Shown here: piece by piece, positions 1 through 7,198 of the stretch
Layout: every line of letters begins with the position of its first letter
How positions within the stretch are numbered: position 1 is the stretch's first letter
Source: an uncultured Lachnospiraceae bacterium
Lineage (GTDB): Bacteria; Bacillota; Clostridia; Lachnospirales; Lachnospiraceae
Direction: 5' to 3'
Assembly (NCBI GenBank): GCA_910585205.1
Contig: CAJUCC010000069.1
Coordinates: 1-23,812, forward strand
Length of the DNA stretch: 23,812 nt
Made by a program: the position numbers and the translations under genes
The notes under the pieces: generated by a model
Databases searched by the model: none
What the model was told of the DNA's origin: nothing
Seen by the model: the letters and a program-made list of their open reading frames with translations, nothing else

Positions 1-832
1 AAAGCGGCAGCATCCGCCACATCCGTTCCATGCAACACGAAAGACCGTACACCAGACCGAACGGCAGCCGCAGGTAATGCGGCCGTTCCCCGATGCTCTC
101 CAGAAACGTTTCCAGAAGCGTTCGAAAAGCGGTCGGCTCCCCGTTCGTGATATTGAAAATCTCCCCGGACGCCCCGTTCGCCGTCATGGCCAATACACAT
201 GCCAGCGCGGCATTTTCCACACTCGTCAGGTCGACCGGGAATCTGCCCCCGCCAAAGAGCGGAATACCGATACGCCCATTGGCCCGCAGCAGCCGGGGCA
301 CGAGCGACGTATCCCCGATGCCGATCAGCCCTCTGGGCCGCAAAATTACGGTTTCCAGTCCCCGCGCATGCCAGCGCATCACTTCCCGCTCCGCCAGCAG
401 TTTCGAACGGATATAAAAATTCAGGTCATTTCGTTCCGGCGCGTCCGTCTCACGGATTTGACAGCGGTCCCGTTTCTGCGTGTAAATACTCGGAGACGAT
501 ATGTATACAAGCCGCCTGACATGACACCGGCGGCAGAGCCGCGCCACGCGCGCCGTCCCTTTTACATTGGTCCGGTAAAAGTCCTCCCACGTTCCCCATA
601 CTGTGGAAAGCGCGCCCGCATGAATCACATAATCCACGCCGCGGAAAAACCGCGCACAGCTTTTCTCCGTAAAATCCGCTTCGCAAAACCGCGCGCCCAG
701 ACGTTCCAGATATGCGCCCCGCTCCCGGTTGCGCCCCATTGCCAGCACCCGGTAATCCGGCAAAAGCCGCCGCACCACATATTCCCCCAGAAATCCGGTC
801 GCACCCGTTACCAAAACTGTCTTCTTTGTCAT
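1..832 (-). CDS. NAD-dependent epimerase/dehydratase (extended SDR), C-terminus beyond left edge
   Basis: Reading leftward from the ATG at 832 the frame stays open to the window edge (277 codons), so the gene is partial. The N-terminus MTKKTVLVTGATGFLG has the GxxGxxG Rossmann NAD(P) loop (G10, G13, G16). The SSPSIY stretch near residue 112 and the catalytic pair Y140-x3-K144 (YIRSK) are those of extended short-chain dehydrogenases such as sugar-nucleotide 4-epimerases and 3-beta-hydroxysteroid dehydrogenase-like enzymes. It would oxidise or epimerise a sugar nucleotide or a related hydroxyl group in the cytosol; the substrate cannot be read. A GGGAG ribosome site precedes the ATG. It starts 21 bases after the glycosyltransferase stop, so the two probably work together on one glycosylated product. 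The fold is certain; the exact reaction is not. Confidence 0.85.
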   Translation of the reverse strand, partial: MTKKTVLVTGATGFLGEYVVRRLLPDYRVLAMGRNRERGAYLERLGARFCEADFTEKSCARFFRGVDYVIHAGALSTVWGTWEDFYRTNVKGTARVARLCRRCHVRRLVYISSPSIYTQKRDRCQIRETDAPERNDLNFYIRSKLLAEREVMRWHARGLETVILRPRGLIGIGDTSLVPRLLRANGRIGIPLFGGGRFPVDLTSVENAALACVLAMTANGASGEIFNITNGEPTAFRTLLETFLESIGERPHYLRLPFGLVYGLSCCMERMWRMLPL

Positions 833-853
833 ACGTTCTCCCATATAACCCCC

Positions 854-2041
854 TTATCCCGTATCATGCCGGCTGCGCCGAAACAGCGCCAGCGCCTCAT
901 CCACATGCACCGCCAGCAATTCCTCCCGCACCGCTTCCCGCCAGCTCTGCCGCAGCCGCATCGCCTGTTCCGCTTCCCGGCGCAGCGCAGAAACGTCCCG
1001 CAGTATCCGGCCGAACCCCAGTTTTTCAAACCGCATGGCATTGATGCACTGTTCTCCCTGCCCGGGCACGAGCAGGCACGGCACACGATAGTATAGCGCC
1101 TCGTGAATGCTGTTCATCCCGCCCGCCGTCACGAAAAGCGCCGCGCGTTTCATAATTTCCGCCTGCCTTACAAACGGCCGCATGATAATATTTTCCGGCA
1201 GCGGTTCCGTCCCGCCCATTCCCATCATACCGGCGATTACAACCCGGTACGGAAAACCGTCTCCCGGTCCGCCCGCTCCAAACTGTCTGACAATTTCGCG
1301 GAACAATGCACGGTTTTCGTTAAATACCGTGCCCAGGGACACATAGACAAGCGGCCCCGCCGGGCAGACAAAATCATTTTCCTCCACGACCGTCCGGTAA
1401 ACTGCCAGCGGGCCGAGAAAATGATACGCTTTCCCGAAACGCAATCCGCCCGGCTGAAAACGCCGGGCATACCCCATCAGATTATAATCTCCCGTACCCA
1501 TCAATACGGAAAACAGCCCCAGATCCCGGACACCTGTCTTGTGCAAATCACGGCGCAGCGAAAAGGCCCGCGGCAGTTCTCCCACATACCGGAAAAACCC
1601 GCCGGCAAATCCCGCGGCATAACGCCACAGGCCGGCGCCGCCCGGACGGCTGATCGCCGCAATGCTGTAGAAACTGAACACCGGCACATGCAGCATCCGG
1701 CCCACGGCGCGTCCCCACAACGCCAGAGAATCAAACATCACGGCGCAGGGCGAATCCCGCCGGGCGTCTTCCACAAGCCCCGGCAGCATTTCCGCCGTAT
1801 ACTGTAACAGCAGCCGGTACAACTTTAAAATCCGTTTTCCGTCCGATAAATCCGGCGGCCCGGACAGAAACGAATACGGACGGTATTCACAACCGTTCGC
1901 CTCGATCACCGCCCGGAACGGCTCCGTGGCATAATATATCACCCGGAAGCCCTCCGCCGCCAGCGAACCGGCCAGATACAGATTGGAGTGAATATGTCCG
2001 TACGCCGGGATACCGTACAGGATAATGGTGTTGTCTGACAT
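854..2041 (-). CDS. GT1-family (MGT/UGT-like) glycosyltransferase
   Basis: This 395-residue protein has the two-Rossmann GT-B layout of macrolide and UDP-glucuronosyl transferases. The N-terminal acceptor domain opens with a GIPAYGHIHSNL stretch (residues 10-21), the usual GHxNP-like loop. The C-terminal donor-binding signature lies at about 302-332 (AGGMNSIHEALYYRVP, then GQGEQ), followed by NAMRFEKLGFG. It should transfer a sugar from a nucleotide donor to a small lipophilic or natural-product acceptor in the cytosol. The family's THGG element reads TAGG here, so the usual phosphate-contacting His is Ala306; activity may be altered. It begins 5 bases after the response-regulator stop with its GGGAG site inside that gene's end, implying translational coupling. 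The acceptor is unknown. Confidence 0.85.
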   Translation of the reverse strand: MSDNTIILYGIPAYGHIHSNLYLAGSLAAEGFRVIYYATEPFRAVIEANGCEYRPYSFLSGPPDLSDGKRILKLYRLLLQYTAEMLPGLVEDARRDSPCAVMFDSLALWGRAVGRMLHVPVFSFYSIAAISRPGGAGLWRYAAGFAGGFFRYVGELPRAFSLRRDLHKTGVRDLGLFSVLMGTGDYNLMGYARRFQPGGLRFGKAYHFLGPLAVYRTVVEENDFVCPAGPLVYVSLGTVFNENRALFREIVRQFGAGGPGDGFPYRVVIAGMMGMGGTEPLPENIIMRPFVRQAEIMKRAALFVTAGGMNSIHEALYYRVPCLLVPGQGEQCINAMRFEKLGFGRILRDVSALRREAEQAMRLRQSWREAVREELLAVHVDEALALFRRSRHDTG

Positions 2042-2046
2042 CGGTC

Positions 2047-2724
2047 TTACTCTCCCTCAAACTTATATCCCATCCCCCATATCGTCTTAATCATATCGCC
2101 TTTTGTCCCCATCTTGCTGCGCAGTTTCTTGACATGGGTATCAATCGTCCGGGCGTCGCCGAAATAGTCATAGTTCCATACATGATTCAGAATCTTTTCC
2201 CGCGAGAGGGCAATGCCTTTGTTTTCCATAAAATATGCCAGCAGTTCAAACTCTTTATAGCTCAGATCCACGGGGCTGTCATCGATCATCACCTGGTGGG
2301 CGCCTTTGTCGAGGACAATCCCGCCGCCGCGCAGGATAACGTTCTGCCCGCTCTGCCCCGTCCGGCGCAGAATGGCTTCCACCCGCGCCACCAGTATTTT
2401 GGGGCTGAACGGCTTGGAAATATATTCGTCCACGCCGAGTTCAAACCCGGTCAGCTCGTCGCGCTCATCCGATTTGGCCGTCAGCATAATAATCGGCACC
2501 TGTGAATACGCCCGAATCTCCCGGCATACCTGCCAGCCGTCCATCTTCGGCATCATCACATCCAGCAAAATCAGCGCAATATCTTTCTGCTGAAAAAACA
2601 GATCCAGCGCCTCGCTGCCGTCGCCCGCCTCAATCACCGCATAGCCGCTCTTTGTCAGAAAGTCTTTTACCAGTTTCCGCATCCTGCTCTCATCGTCTAC
2701 TACCAGAATCTTCTGCTGCTCCAT
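2047..2724 (-). CDS. OmpR/PhoB-family DNA-binding response regulator
   Basis: The 225-residue protein has a CheY-like receiver domain (about 1-120) and a winged-helix OmpR-type output domain (about 130-225). The receiver keeps the acidic pair D10/D11, the phosphoacceptor D55 (LLDVMMPKMDG), T82 (MLTA) and K104 (ISKP). The output domain has SYKEFELL, the RTIDTHVKKLR recognition-helix region, and the usual GMGYKFE ending. It would be phosphorylated by a histidine kinase and bind DNA, but no kinase gene lies in the window, so it is an orphan here. An AAGGAG site stands 9 bases before the ATG. It sits inside the hyd operon, 23 bases after the membrane protein gene and 5 before the glycosyltransferase. 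The family assignment is near certain; the target genes are unknown. Confidence 0.95.
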   Translation of the reverse strand: MEQQKILVVDDESRMRKLVKDFLTKSGYAVIEAGDGSEALDLFFQQKDIALILLDVMMPKMDGWQVCREIRAYSQVPIIMLTAKSDERDELTGFELGVDEYISKPFSPKILVARVEAILRRTGQSGQNVILRGGGIVLDKGAHQVMIDDSPVDLSYKEFELLAYFMENKGIALSREKILNHVWNYDYFGDARTIDTHVKKLRSKMGTKGDMIKTIWGMGYKFEGE

Positions 2725-2747
2725 ATAATGTTCTCCTTACCTGCTGT

Positions 2748-3308
2748 TTATTCTTCCAGATGCAGGGCGCGCTCTTTCTCCCGTATGGCCGCTTCCCGCT
2801 CTGTCAGCTCCTGTTCCCATCCCGCATACCGGTTTGTCAGAACCTTTTCGTAATTCAGAATATTGGCATTTTTCCCGGTATAGGTAATGATAAACAAAGC
2901 AATCACCAAAAGTACGAGAATTATATTCAAAATCACGGATCTGCGCAGTCTGGCACGCAATTCCCGATACTGGCTCGGCGCCACCCGCTGTTTTGCGATC
3001 CGCGGCGCCGGTTCTTCCTCAATCCGGAAACTGTACTGTTGGTACAGGGGAATGCCTTTGGCCCGGGTACCGAGATTTTTTGAAATCAGAAAATCTTTCA
3101 GTTTCTGCAGATATTGAAACCCCACCGGCGTCTGAAATATATGATTCTCAATCGTTTTATTATATATCAGAAGAATGCTTTCGGGATCGTCGTAGCGGAG
3201 CCGTTTTTCCAGATAGGCAATCTTTTCCTGTTCGCCCCTGGCCAGCGCGGCATCCTTTTCCGAACCGAACTGAAATCCCCCCACTTCCCATTCCGCTTTC
3301 TTTTCCAT
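2748..3308 (-). CDS. Hypothetical single-pass membrane protein with C-terminal coiled coil
   Basis: I do not recognise the family. I chose the ATG at 3308 (186 residues, starting MEKKAEWEVGG) because a GGGGAGAG ribosome site lies just upstream. An ATG at 3341 in the same frame has no such site. The first 110 residues are soluble and charged. They are followed by a basic stretch (RELRARLRRS), one strongly hydrophobic helix at about residues 124-144 (NIILVLLVIALFIITY), and a C-terminal Glu/Arg/Lys-rich segment likely to form a coiled coil. No signal peptide is seen; the basic flank suggests the N-terminal part stays in the cytosol. It lies between hydF and the response regulator with short gaps, so it is co-transcribed with the maturases. 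Its link to hydrogenase maturation is only by position. Confidence 0.75.
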   Translation of the reverse strand: MEKKAEWEVGGFQFGSEKDAALARGEQEKIAYLEKRLRYDDPESILLIYNKTIENHIFQTPVGFQYLQKLKDFLISKNLGTRAKGIPLYQQYSFRIEEEPAPRIAKQRVAPSQYRELRARLRRSVILNIILVLLVIALFIITYTGKNANILNYEKVLTNRYAGWEQELTEREAAIREKERALHLEE

Positions 3309-3347
3309 ATATTTTCTCTCCCCCGCATCTGTCACATCCACTGACTG

Positions 3348-4556
3348 TTATATCGATACACTGTCCAGAATCCCGGCAAGCCATGCAATCGCCACGCCGT
3401 AATTGGTCATGGGCACGCCCTGGCTTCTGGCGCGCGCTATCCGCGCCATCACATATCTGCGGTTAAACATACACGCGCCGCACTGGATAATCAAATCATA
3501 TCCGGCCAGATCCGCCGGAAAATCCGTGCCGCTGACAATCTCCACCGTCAGGCCCGCACCGCACCGCTGCCGCAGCATCCGGGGCAGCTTCACCCTGCCG
3601 ATGTCCTCTTCCAGCGGCGCATGTGTGCAGCACTCCGCAATCAATACCCGCGACTGCGCTGTCAGTCTGCCGATCGCCGCCGCACTGTCTTTATAATATG
3701 CAATATCCCCCTTCTGCGCCGCAAACAATACGGAAAAAGAGGTCAAAAGGCTTTCCGGCGGTTTTTTCTCACTGACCGTCCGAAACGCCTGCGAATCCGT
3801 AATAATCAGTTTCGGCGGCGCCTGCAGGGCAGCCAGCGCATCTTCCAGCCCGTCGGTCGTCACGCTGATTACCATACATTTTTTGTCCAAAAGCTCCCGG
3901 ATCGTCTGCACCTGCGGCAGAATCAGCCGCCCCGCGGGCGCCTGTATATCCTGCGGCATGACCAGAAGCACCATATCGCCGGCCTGCGCCAGCTCTCCGG
4001 TGATGCTCCGGTTTCCGTATCCTTCCGGCAGAGCGCGCAGCAGACGCTCCCGCAGCTCATCCAGGCCCGCGCCCGTCCTGGCGCTGACAATCACAGGCGT
4101 TTCACCCAGACAATCCGCAACCGCTTTGGCAGCCGCCCGGGCGTCCGCCGTCAGATCCCCTTTGCTCACAACCGGAATAACGGGAATCTTTTGCTCTCCG
4201 AAACGTGCATGCCATGCCGCTTCCAAGTCCATGGAAAGCCCCGTTTCCCCTTCGCCTCCACCGCACAAAAGCAGCGCAATCTCCGTCTTTTCCGCCGCCC
4301 GCTCCGTGCTGTCGACCCGGCTCCTGCCCAGTTCCCCGGTATCGTCAAACCCTGCCGTATCGATCAGGACACAGGGCCCGAGCCCGTGTATCTCCATCGG
4401 CTTGCTGACCGGATCCGTCGTCGTCCCCGCCTGCGCCGATACGATGGACACCGACTGCCCGCAGAACGCGTTCAGCAGAGAAGACTTGCCGCTGTTGCGC
4501 CTGCCAAAAAATCCAATGTGTATCCGGTTTCCCGAAGGTGTTTCCTGTAAGCTCAT
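3348..4556 (-). CDS. hydF: [FeFe]-hydrogenase maturation GTPase HydF
   Basis: HydF is the GTPase scaffold on which the 2Fe subcluster of the H-cluster is assembled before delivery to apo-hydrogenase. The 402-residue protein has an Era/TrmE-like G domain at the N-terminus: P-loop GRRNSGKSS (18-26), switch region TTTDPV, DTAG (66-69) and SKGD (131-134) in place of NKxD. The C-terminal cluster-binding domain keeps the signature CxH-x46-CxxC: C310 and H312, then C359 and C362. I chose the ATG at 4556 because GGAG lies 8 bases upstream. A GTG at 4589, abutting the hydG stop, has no ribosome site. It is third in the order hydE-hydG-hydF, the compact arrangement expected for this pathway. Confidence 0.96.
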   Translation of the reverse strand: MSLQETPSGNRIHIGFFGRRNSGKSSLLNAFCGQSVSIVSAQAGTTTDPVSKPMEIHGLGPCVLIDTAGFDDTGELGRSRVDSTERAAEKTEIALLLCGGGEGETGLSMDLEAAWHARFGEQKIPVIPVVSKGDLTADARAAAKAVADCLGETPVIVSARTGAGLDELRERLLRALPEGYGNRSITGELAQAGDMVLLVMPQDIQAPAGRLILPQVQTIRELLDKKCMVISVTTDGLEDALAALQAPPKLIITDSQAFRTVSEKKPPESLLTSFSVLFAAQKGDIAYYKDSAAAIGRLTAQSRVLIAECCTHAPLEEDIGRVKLPRMLRQRCGAGLTVEIVSGTDFPADLAGYDLIIQCGACMFNRRYVMARIARARSQGVPMTNYGVAIAWLAGILDSVSI

Positions 4557-4588
4557 CGCCCTGTCTCCTTTTCGTTCCGATGTCCGCA

Positions 4589-6028
4589 CTAAAATCTGAA
4601 ATCCCGTTCGCCGCCCTCGATCTGCGCAATATATGCCGCCGCCTTCTGACGGACAACCGGGTTCGGAATATGCAAAAGCTCGCGCGCAATCAAAGCCTCT
4701 CCGGCGGCTTTTGTCTCTGCCGACGCGTAGTCCACCAGATATTCCTTCAATGTCATCAGCGCATTCGGATGGCAGCAGTTGGAAATCTGGCCGGATTTAC
4801 ACAGTGTCATAAACCGATCTCCCGTCCGCCCTTCCCGATAGCAGGCCGTGCAAAAGCTCGGGACATACCCAAGGCCGATCAGCCAGTCCACCACCTCATC
4901 CAGAGAACGTCTGTCACTGACATCAAACTGCGCGGAATTTTCCGCCGCTGTCTCTTCCTCCACATAGCCGCCTACGCTTGTCCGGGAACCGCCGCTGATC
5001 TGGGAAATGCCCAGGCGCAGCACACGCTCTCTGGACGCGCGGGATTCTCTCGTGGAAATAATCATCCCGGTATACGGCACGGCAATCCGAATCAGCGCCA
5101 CAATCTTTTCAAATACTGCGTCGGGAACCGCATTGGTAAAATCAGCCCTGTCAATATCGTCCGCCGGGCACACCCGGGGGACACTGATCGTATGCGGCCC
5201 CACACCCTGACAGGCTTCCAGATGTTCCGCGTGCATCAAAAGCCCGATAAAATCATAGCGGTACATTTCCAGCCCGAAGAGCACGCCGATTCCCACATCG
5301 TCGATACCGCCCTCCATGGCCCGGTCCATGGCCTCCGTATGGTACGCATAATCGTGCTTCGGCCCGGTCGGATGCAGCCGTTCGTAAGACGCCTTGTGGT
5401 ATGTTTCCTGAAACAGTATATATGTGCCGATTCCGGCCGCTTTCAGCTTCCGGTAATTTTCCACCGTTGTCGCCGCAATATTCACGTTCACCCGCCGGAT
5501 AGCGCCGTTTTTATGACGGATGCGATAGATTGTGTCAATGCTCTCCAGAATATATTCGATCGGATTGTTCACCGGGTCTTCCCCCGATTCAATGGCCAGC
5601 CGTTTATGCCCCATATCCTGCAGCGCGGTCACTTCCCGGCGTATCTCGTCCTGTGTCAGTTTCTTTCTCCTGATATGCCCGTTCTGCCGGTGATACGGAC
5701 AATAGGTACAGCCATTGACGCAGTAATTCGACAGGTAAAGCGGCGCAAACATAACGATACGATTCCCGTACAGCTTTTGCTTAATCTCCATCGCCAGATC
5801 CCGCAGCGCCGCATTCGCCTCGGGAATATCGCATTCCAGCAGCACCGCCGCCTCTCTGTGCGACAGTCCCTTACAGTCCCTGGCACGCTCCAGAAGGGAA
5901 AAAATCAGCGCGCGGTCTGATTTGTGTTCTCTGGCATATGCCATCGTCTCCTGTATTTCCCGGTCGTTGATAAATTCTTCCGCCTTCCGAGACAGTTTAT
6001 TATAGTTGGATTCCATTTCACGCTCCAT
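4589..6028 (-). CDS. hydG: [FeFe]-hydrogenase maturase HydG (radical SAM tyrosine lyase)
   Basis: HydG cleaves tyrosine by radical SAM chemistry to p-cresol and a glycine-derived fragment that yields the CO and cyanide ligands of the H-cluster. The 479-residue protein has the CX3CX2C radical SAM motif at C103, C107 and C110 (CVNGCTYC). It also has the HydG-specific C-terminal auxiliary-cluster motif CX2CX22C at C393, C396 and C419, which distinguishes it from ThiH. Length is normal for the family. The ATG at 6028 has AAGGAG about 12 bases upstream. An in-frame ATG four codons later, with GGAG 6 bases upstream, is an equally possible start. The gene begins 3 bases after the hydE stop, indicating coupled translation. 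Confidence 0.97.
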   Translation of the reverse strand: MEREMESNYNKLSRKAEEFINDREIQETMAYAREHKSDRALIFSLLERARDCKGLSHREAAVLLECDIPEANAALRDLAMEIKQKLYGNRIVMFAPLYLSNYCVNGCTYCPYHRQNGHIRRKKLTQDEIRREVTALQDMGHKRLAIESGEDPVNNPIEYILESIDTIYRIRHKNGAIRRVNVNIAATTVENYRKLKAAGIGTYILFQETYHKASYERLHPTGPKHDYAYHTEAMDRAMEGGIDDVGIGVLFGLEMYRYDFIGLLMHAEHLEACQGVGPHTISVPRVCPADDIDRADFTNAVPDAVFEKIVALIRIAVPYTGMIISTRESRASRERVLRLGISQISGGSRTSVGGYVEEETAAENSAQFDVSDRRSLDEVVDWLIGLGYVPSFCTACYREGRTGDRFMTLCKSGQISNCCHPNALMTLKEYLVDYASAETKAAGEALIARELLHIPNPVVRQKAAAYIAQIEGGERDFRF

Positions 6029-6031
6029 CGT

Positions 6032-7081
6032 CTATTTACACTCCTTCCAATCTCCGCGTCCGGAGACAACCTCATACCCGAGCCGCCTCAGCCGTTCCCG
6101 CAGCCCGTCGATTCCTTCCGCCGCCTCCGCACCCGTACACTTTTTACCGTCATATAGCGCATATTTTTCCCGGATCCCCGCCGGCGAGAGATTGGGCATT
6201 ACAACATTGGCCCCCGCCAGTATCCCCGCTTCCCGCCCGCCCGGCAGCGCGGTGCCAAGCGCCGTCGTCGCCGGCAGAAGTACATTCTTCTCCATAATGC
6301 GCACCAGGCTTATGAGAAACAGCGTCAGTTCACAGCTCCCCGCCCGTTCCCGTCCAAAGGGCGTATCCTTATGGGGCAGAAACGGTCCGATGCCCACCAT
6401 ATGCGGATGCAGTTTCCCGATCAGCATCATATCGGCGGCCAGTGTTTCCGGCGTCTGTCCCGGAGAACCGACCATAAATCCGCACCCGGTCTGATACCCG
6501 ATCGCCTTCAGGGTATCCAGACAGGCTATCCTGTGATCCGGCGACATCTCCGGCGGATGCAGCCTGCCGTAATGCGCCGCATCCGCCGTCTCATGGCGCA
6601 ACAGGTACCGGTCCGCTCCCGCCGCATAAAATCTGCGGTAGACATCCGCTTCCCGCTCGCCGACAGACAGTGTCAGGGCGCAATCAGGCCAGCGCTCTTT
6701 GATCGCACCGATCAGGGCGCACAGCCGCTCGTCCGAAAACCCGCCGTCCTCCCCGCCCTGCAGGACAAATGTCCGAAATCCCAGCCCGTACCCCGTCTCG
6801 CAGCACGTCAGTATTTCTTCTTCCGTCAGACGGTAGCGCGCCGCCCTGGTATTGCTTCGGCGCAGCCCGCAGTAGTAGCAGTCATTTTTGCAATAGCTCG
6901 TAAACTCAATCAGGCCCCGGATATAGATGCGATTGCCAAAGTAACGGTTCGCTGTTGCCACCGCCTTCTGCGCCGCATACAGCCGGTCCGATTCATCGAA
7001 ATCCGCCAGCAGCGCCGCCCATTCCTCCCGTTCCAAATATCCGCCCGCTTCCAGCCGGTCGATCACTTCCTGATTCCGCAT
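6032..7081 (-). CDS. hydE: [FeFe]-hydrogenase maturase HydE (radical SAM)
   Basis: HydE is the third maturase; it acts on a cysteine-bound iron-carbonyl-cyanide complex made by HydG while building the bridged 2Fe subcluster. The 349-residue protein is a BioB-like radical SAM barrel with CX3CX2C at C64, C68 and C71 (YCKNDCYYCGLRRSN). It also has the HydE-typical GGEDGGF stretch, the LRHETAD region and the MVGSPGQT region. I chose the ATG at 7081, with GGGA 6 bases upstream; a GTG at 7093 is in frame but its ribosome site would be too close. It is the first gene of the operon that runs through hydG, hydF and on to the left edge. The terminator of the sensor gene lies about 50 bases upstream, so read-through or a weak unseen promoter must supply transcription. 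Confidence 0.95.
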   Translation of the reverse strand: MRNQEVIDRLEAGGYLEREEWAALLADFDESDRLYAAQKAVATANRYFGNRIYIRGLIEFTSYCKNDCYYCGLRRSNTRAARYRLTEEEILTCCETGYGLGFRTFVLQGGEDGGFSDERLCALIGAIKERWPDCALTLSVGEREADVYRRFYAAGADRYLLRHETADAAHYGRLHPPEMSPDHRIACLDTLKAIGYQTGCGFMVGSPGQTPETLAADMMLIGKLHPHMVGIGPFLPHKDTPFGRERAGSCELTLFLISLVRIMEKNVLLPATTALGTALPGGREAGILAGANVVMPNLSPAGIREKYALYDGKKCTGAEAAEGIDGLRERLRRLGYEVVSGRGDWKECK

Positions 7082-7131
7082 CCTGCATCCCACACTCTCT
7101 TACCGGCCGTCTCTGCCGGCCGTCATATGAT

Positions 7132-7165
7132 AAAAAGGAACCGGACACCGTCGGCTCCCTTTTTC
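7132..7165 (-). terminator. Rho-independent terminator after the sensory hydrogenase gene
   Basis: On the minus strand the order is an A-run, the arm GGGAGCCG, a short loop, the arm CGGTTCC (one G-U pair) and then TTTTT. It lies 34 bases beyond the stop of the gene ending at 7199 and before hydE. It probably reduces, rather than abolishes, transcription into the maturase operon, because no clear hydE promoter is visible after it. Confidence 0.8.
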
Positions 7166-7198
7166 ATTCCACAGAAATTTCCGCAAAACGGGTTCTCT

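Noticed and set aside
77..1096. Long plus-strand frames opposite the epimerase and transferase
   Set aside because: They are Pro/Arg/His-rich antisense readings of GC-rich genes, with no ribosome site; the minus-strand frames carry clear family motifs.
4538..5920. A 460-codon plus-strand frame opposite hydG
   Set aside because: It is the antisense of a certain HydG gene and shows no domain or ribosome site.
7103..7122. GC-rich repeat CCGGCCG...GCCGGCCG upstream of hydE considered as a terminator or operator
   Set aside because: The stem is only about 5 bp, has no T-run and matches no operator I know; the clear terminator is the neighbouring hairpin at 7132-7165.
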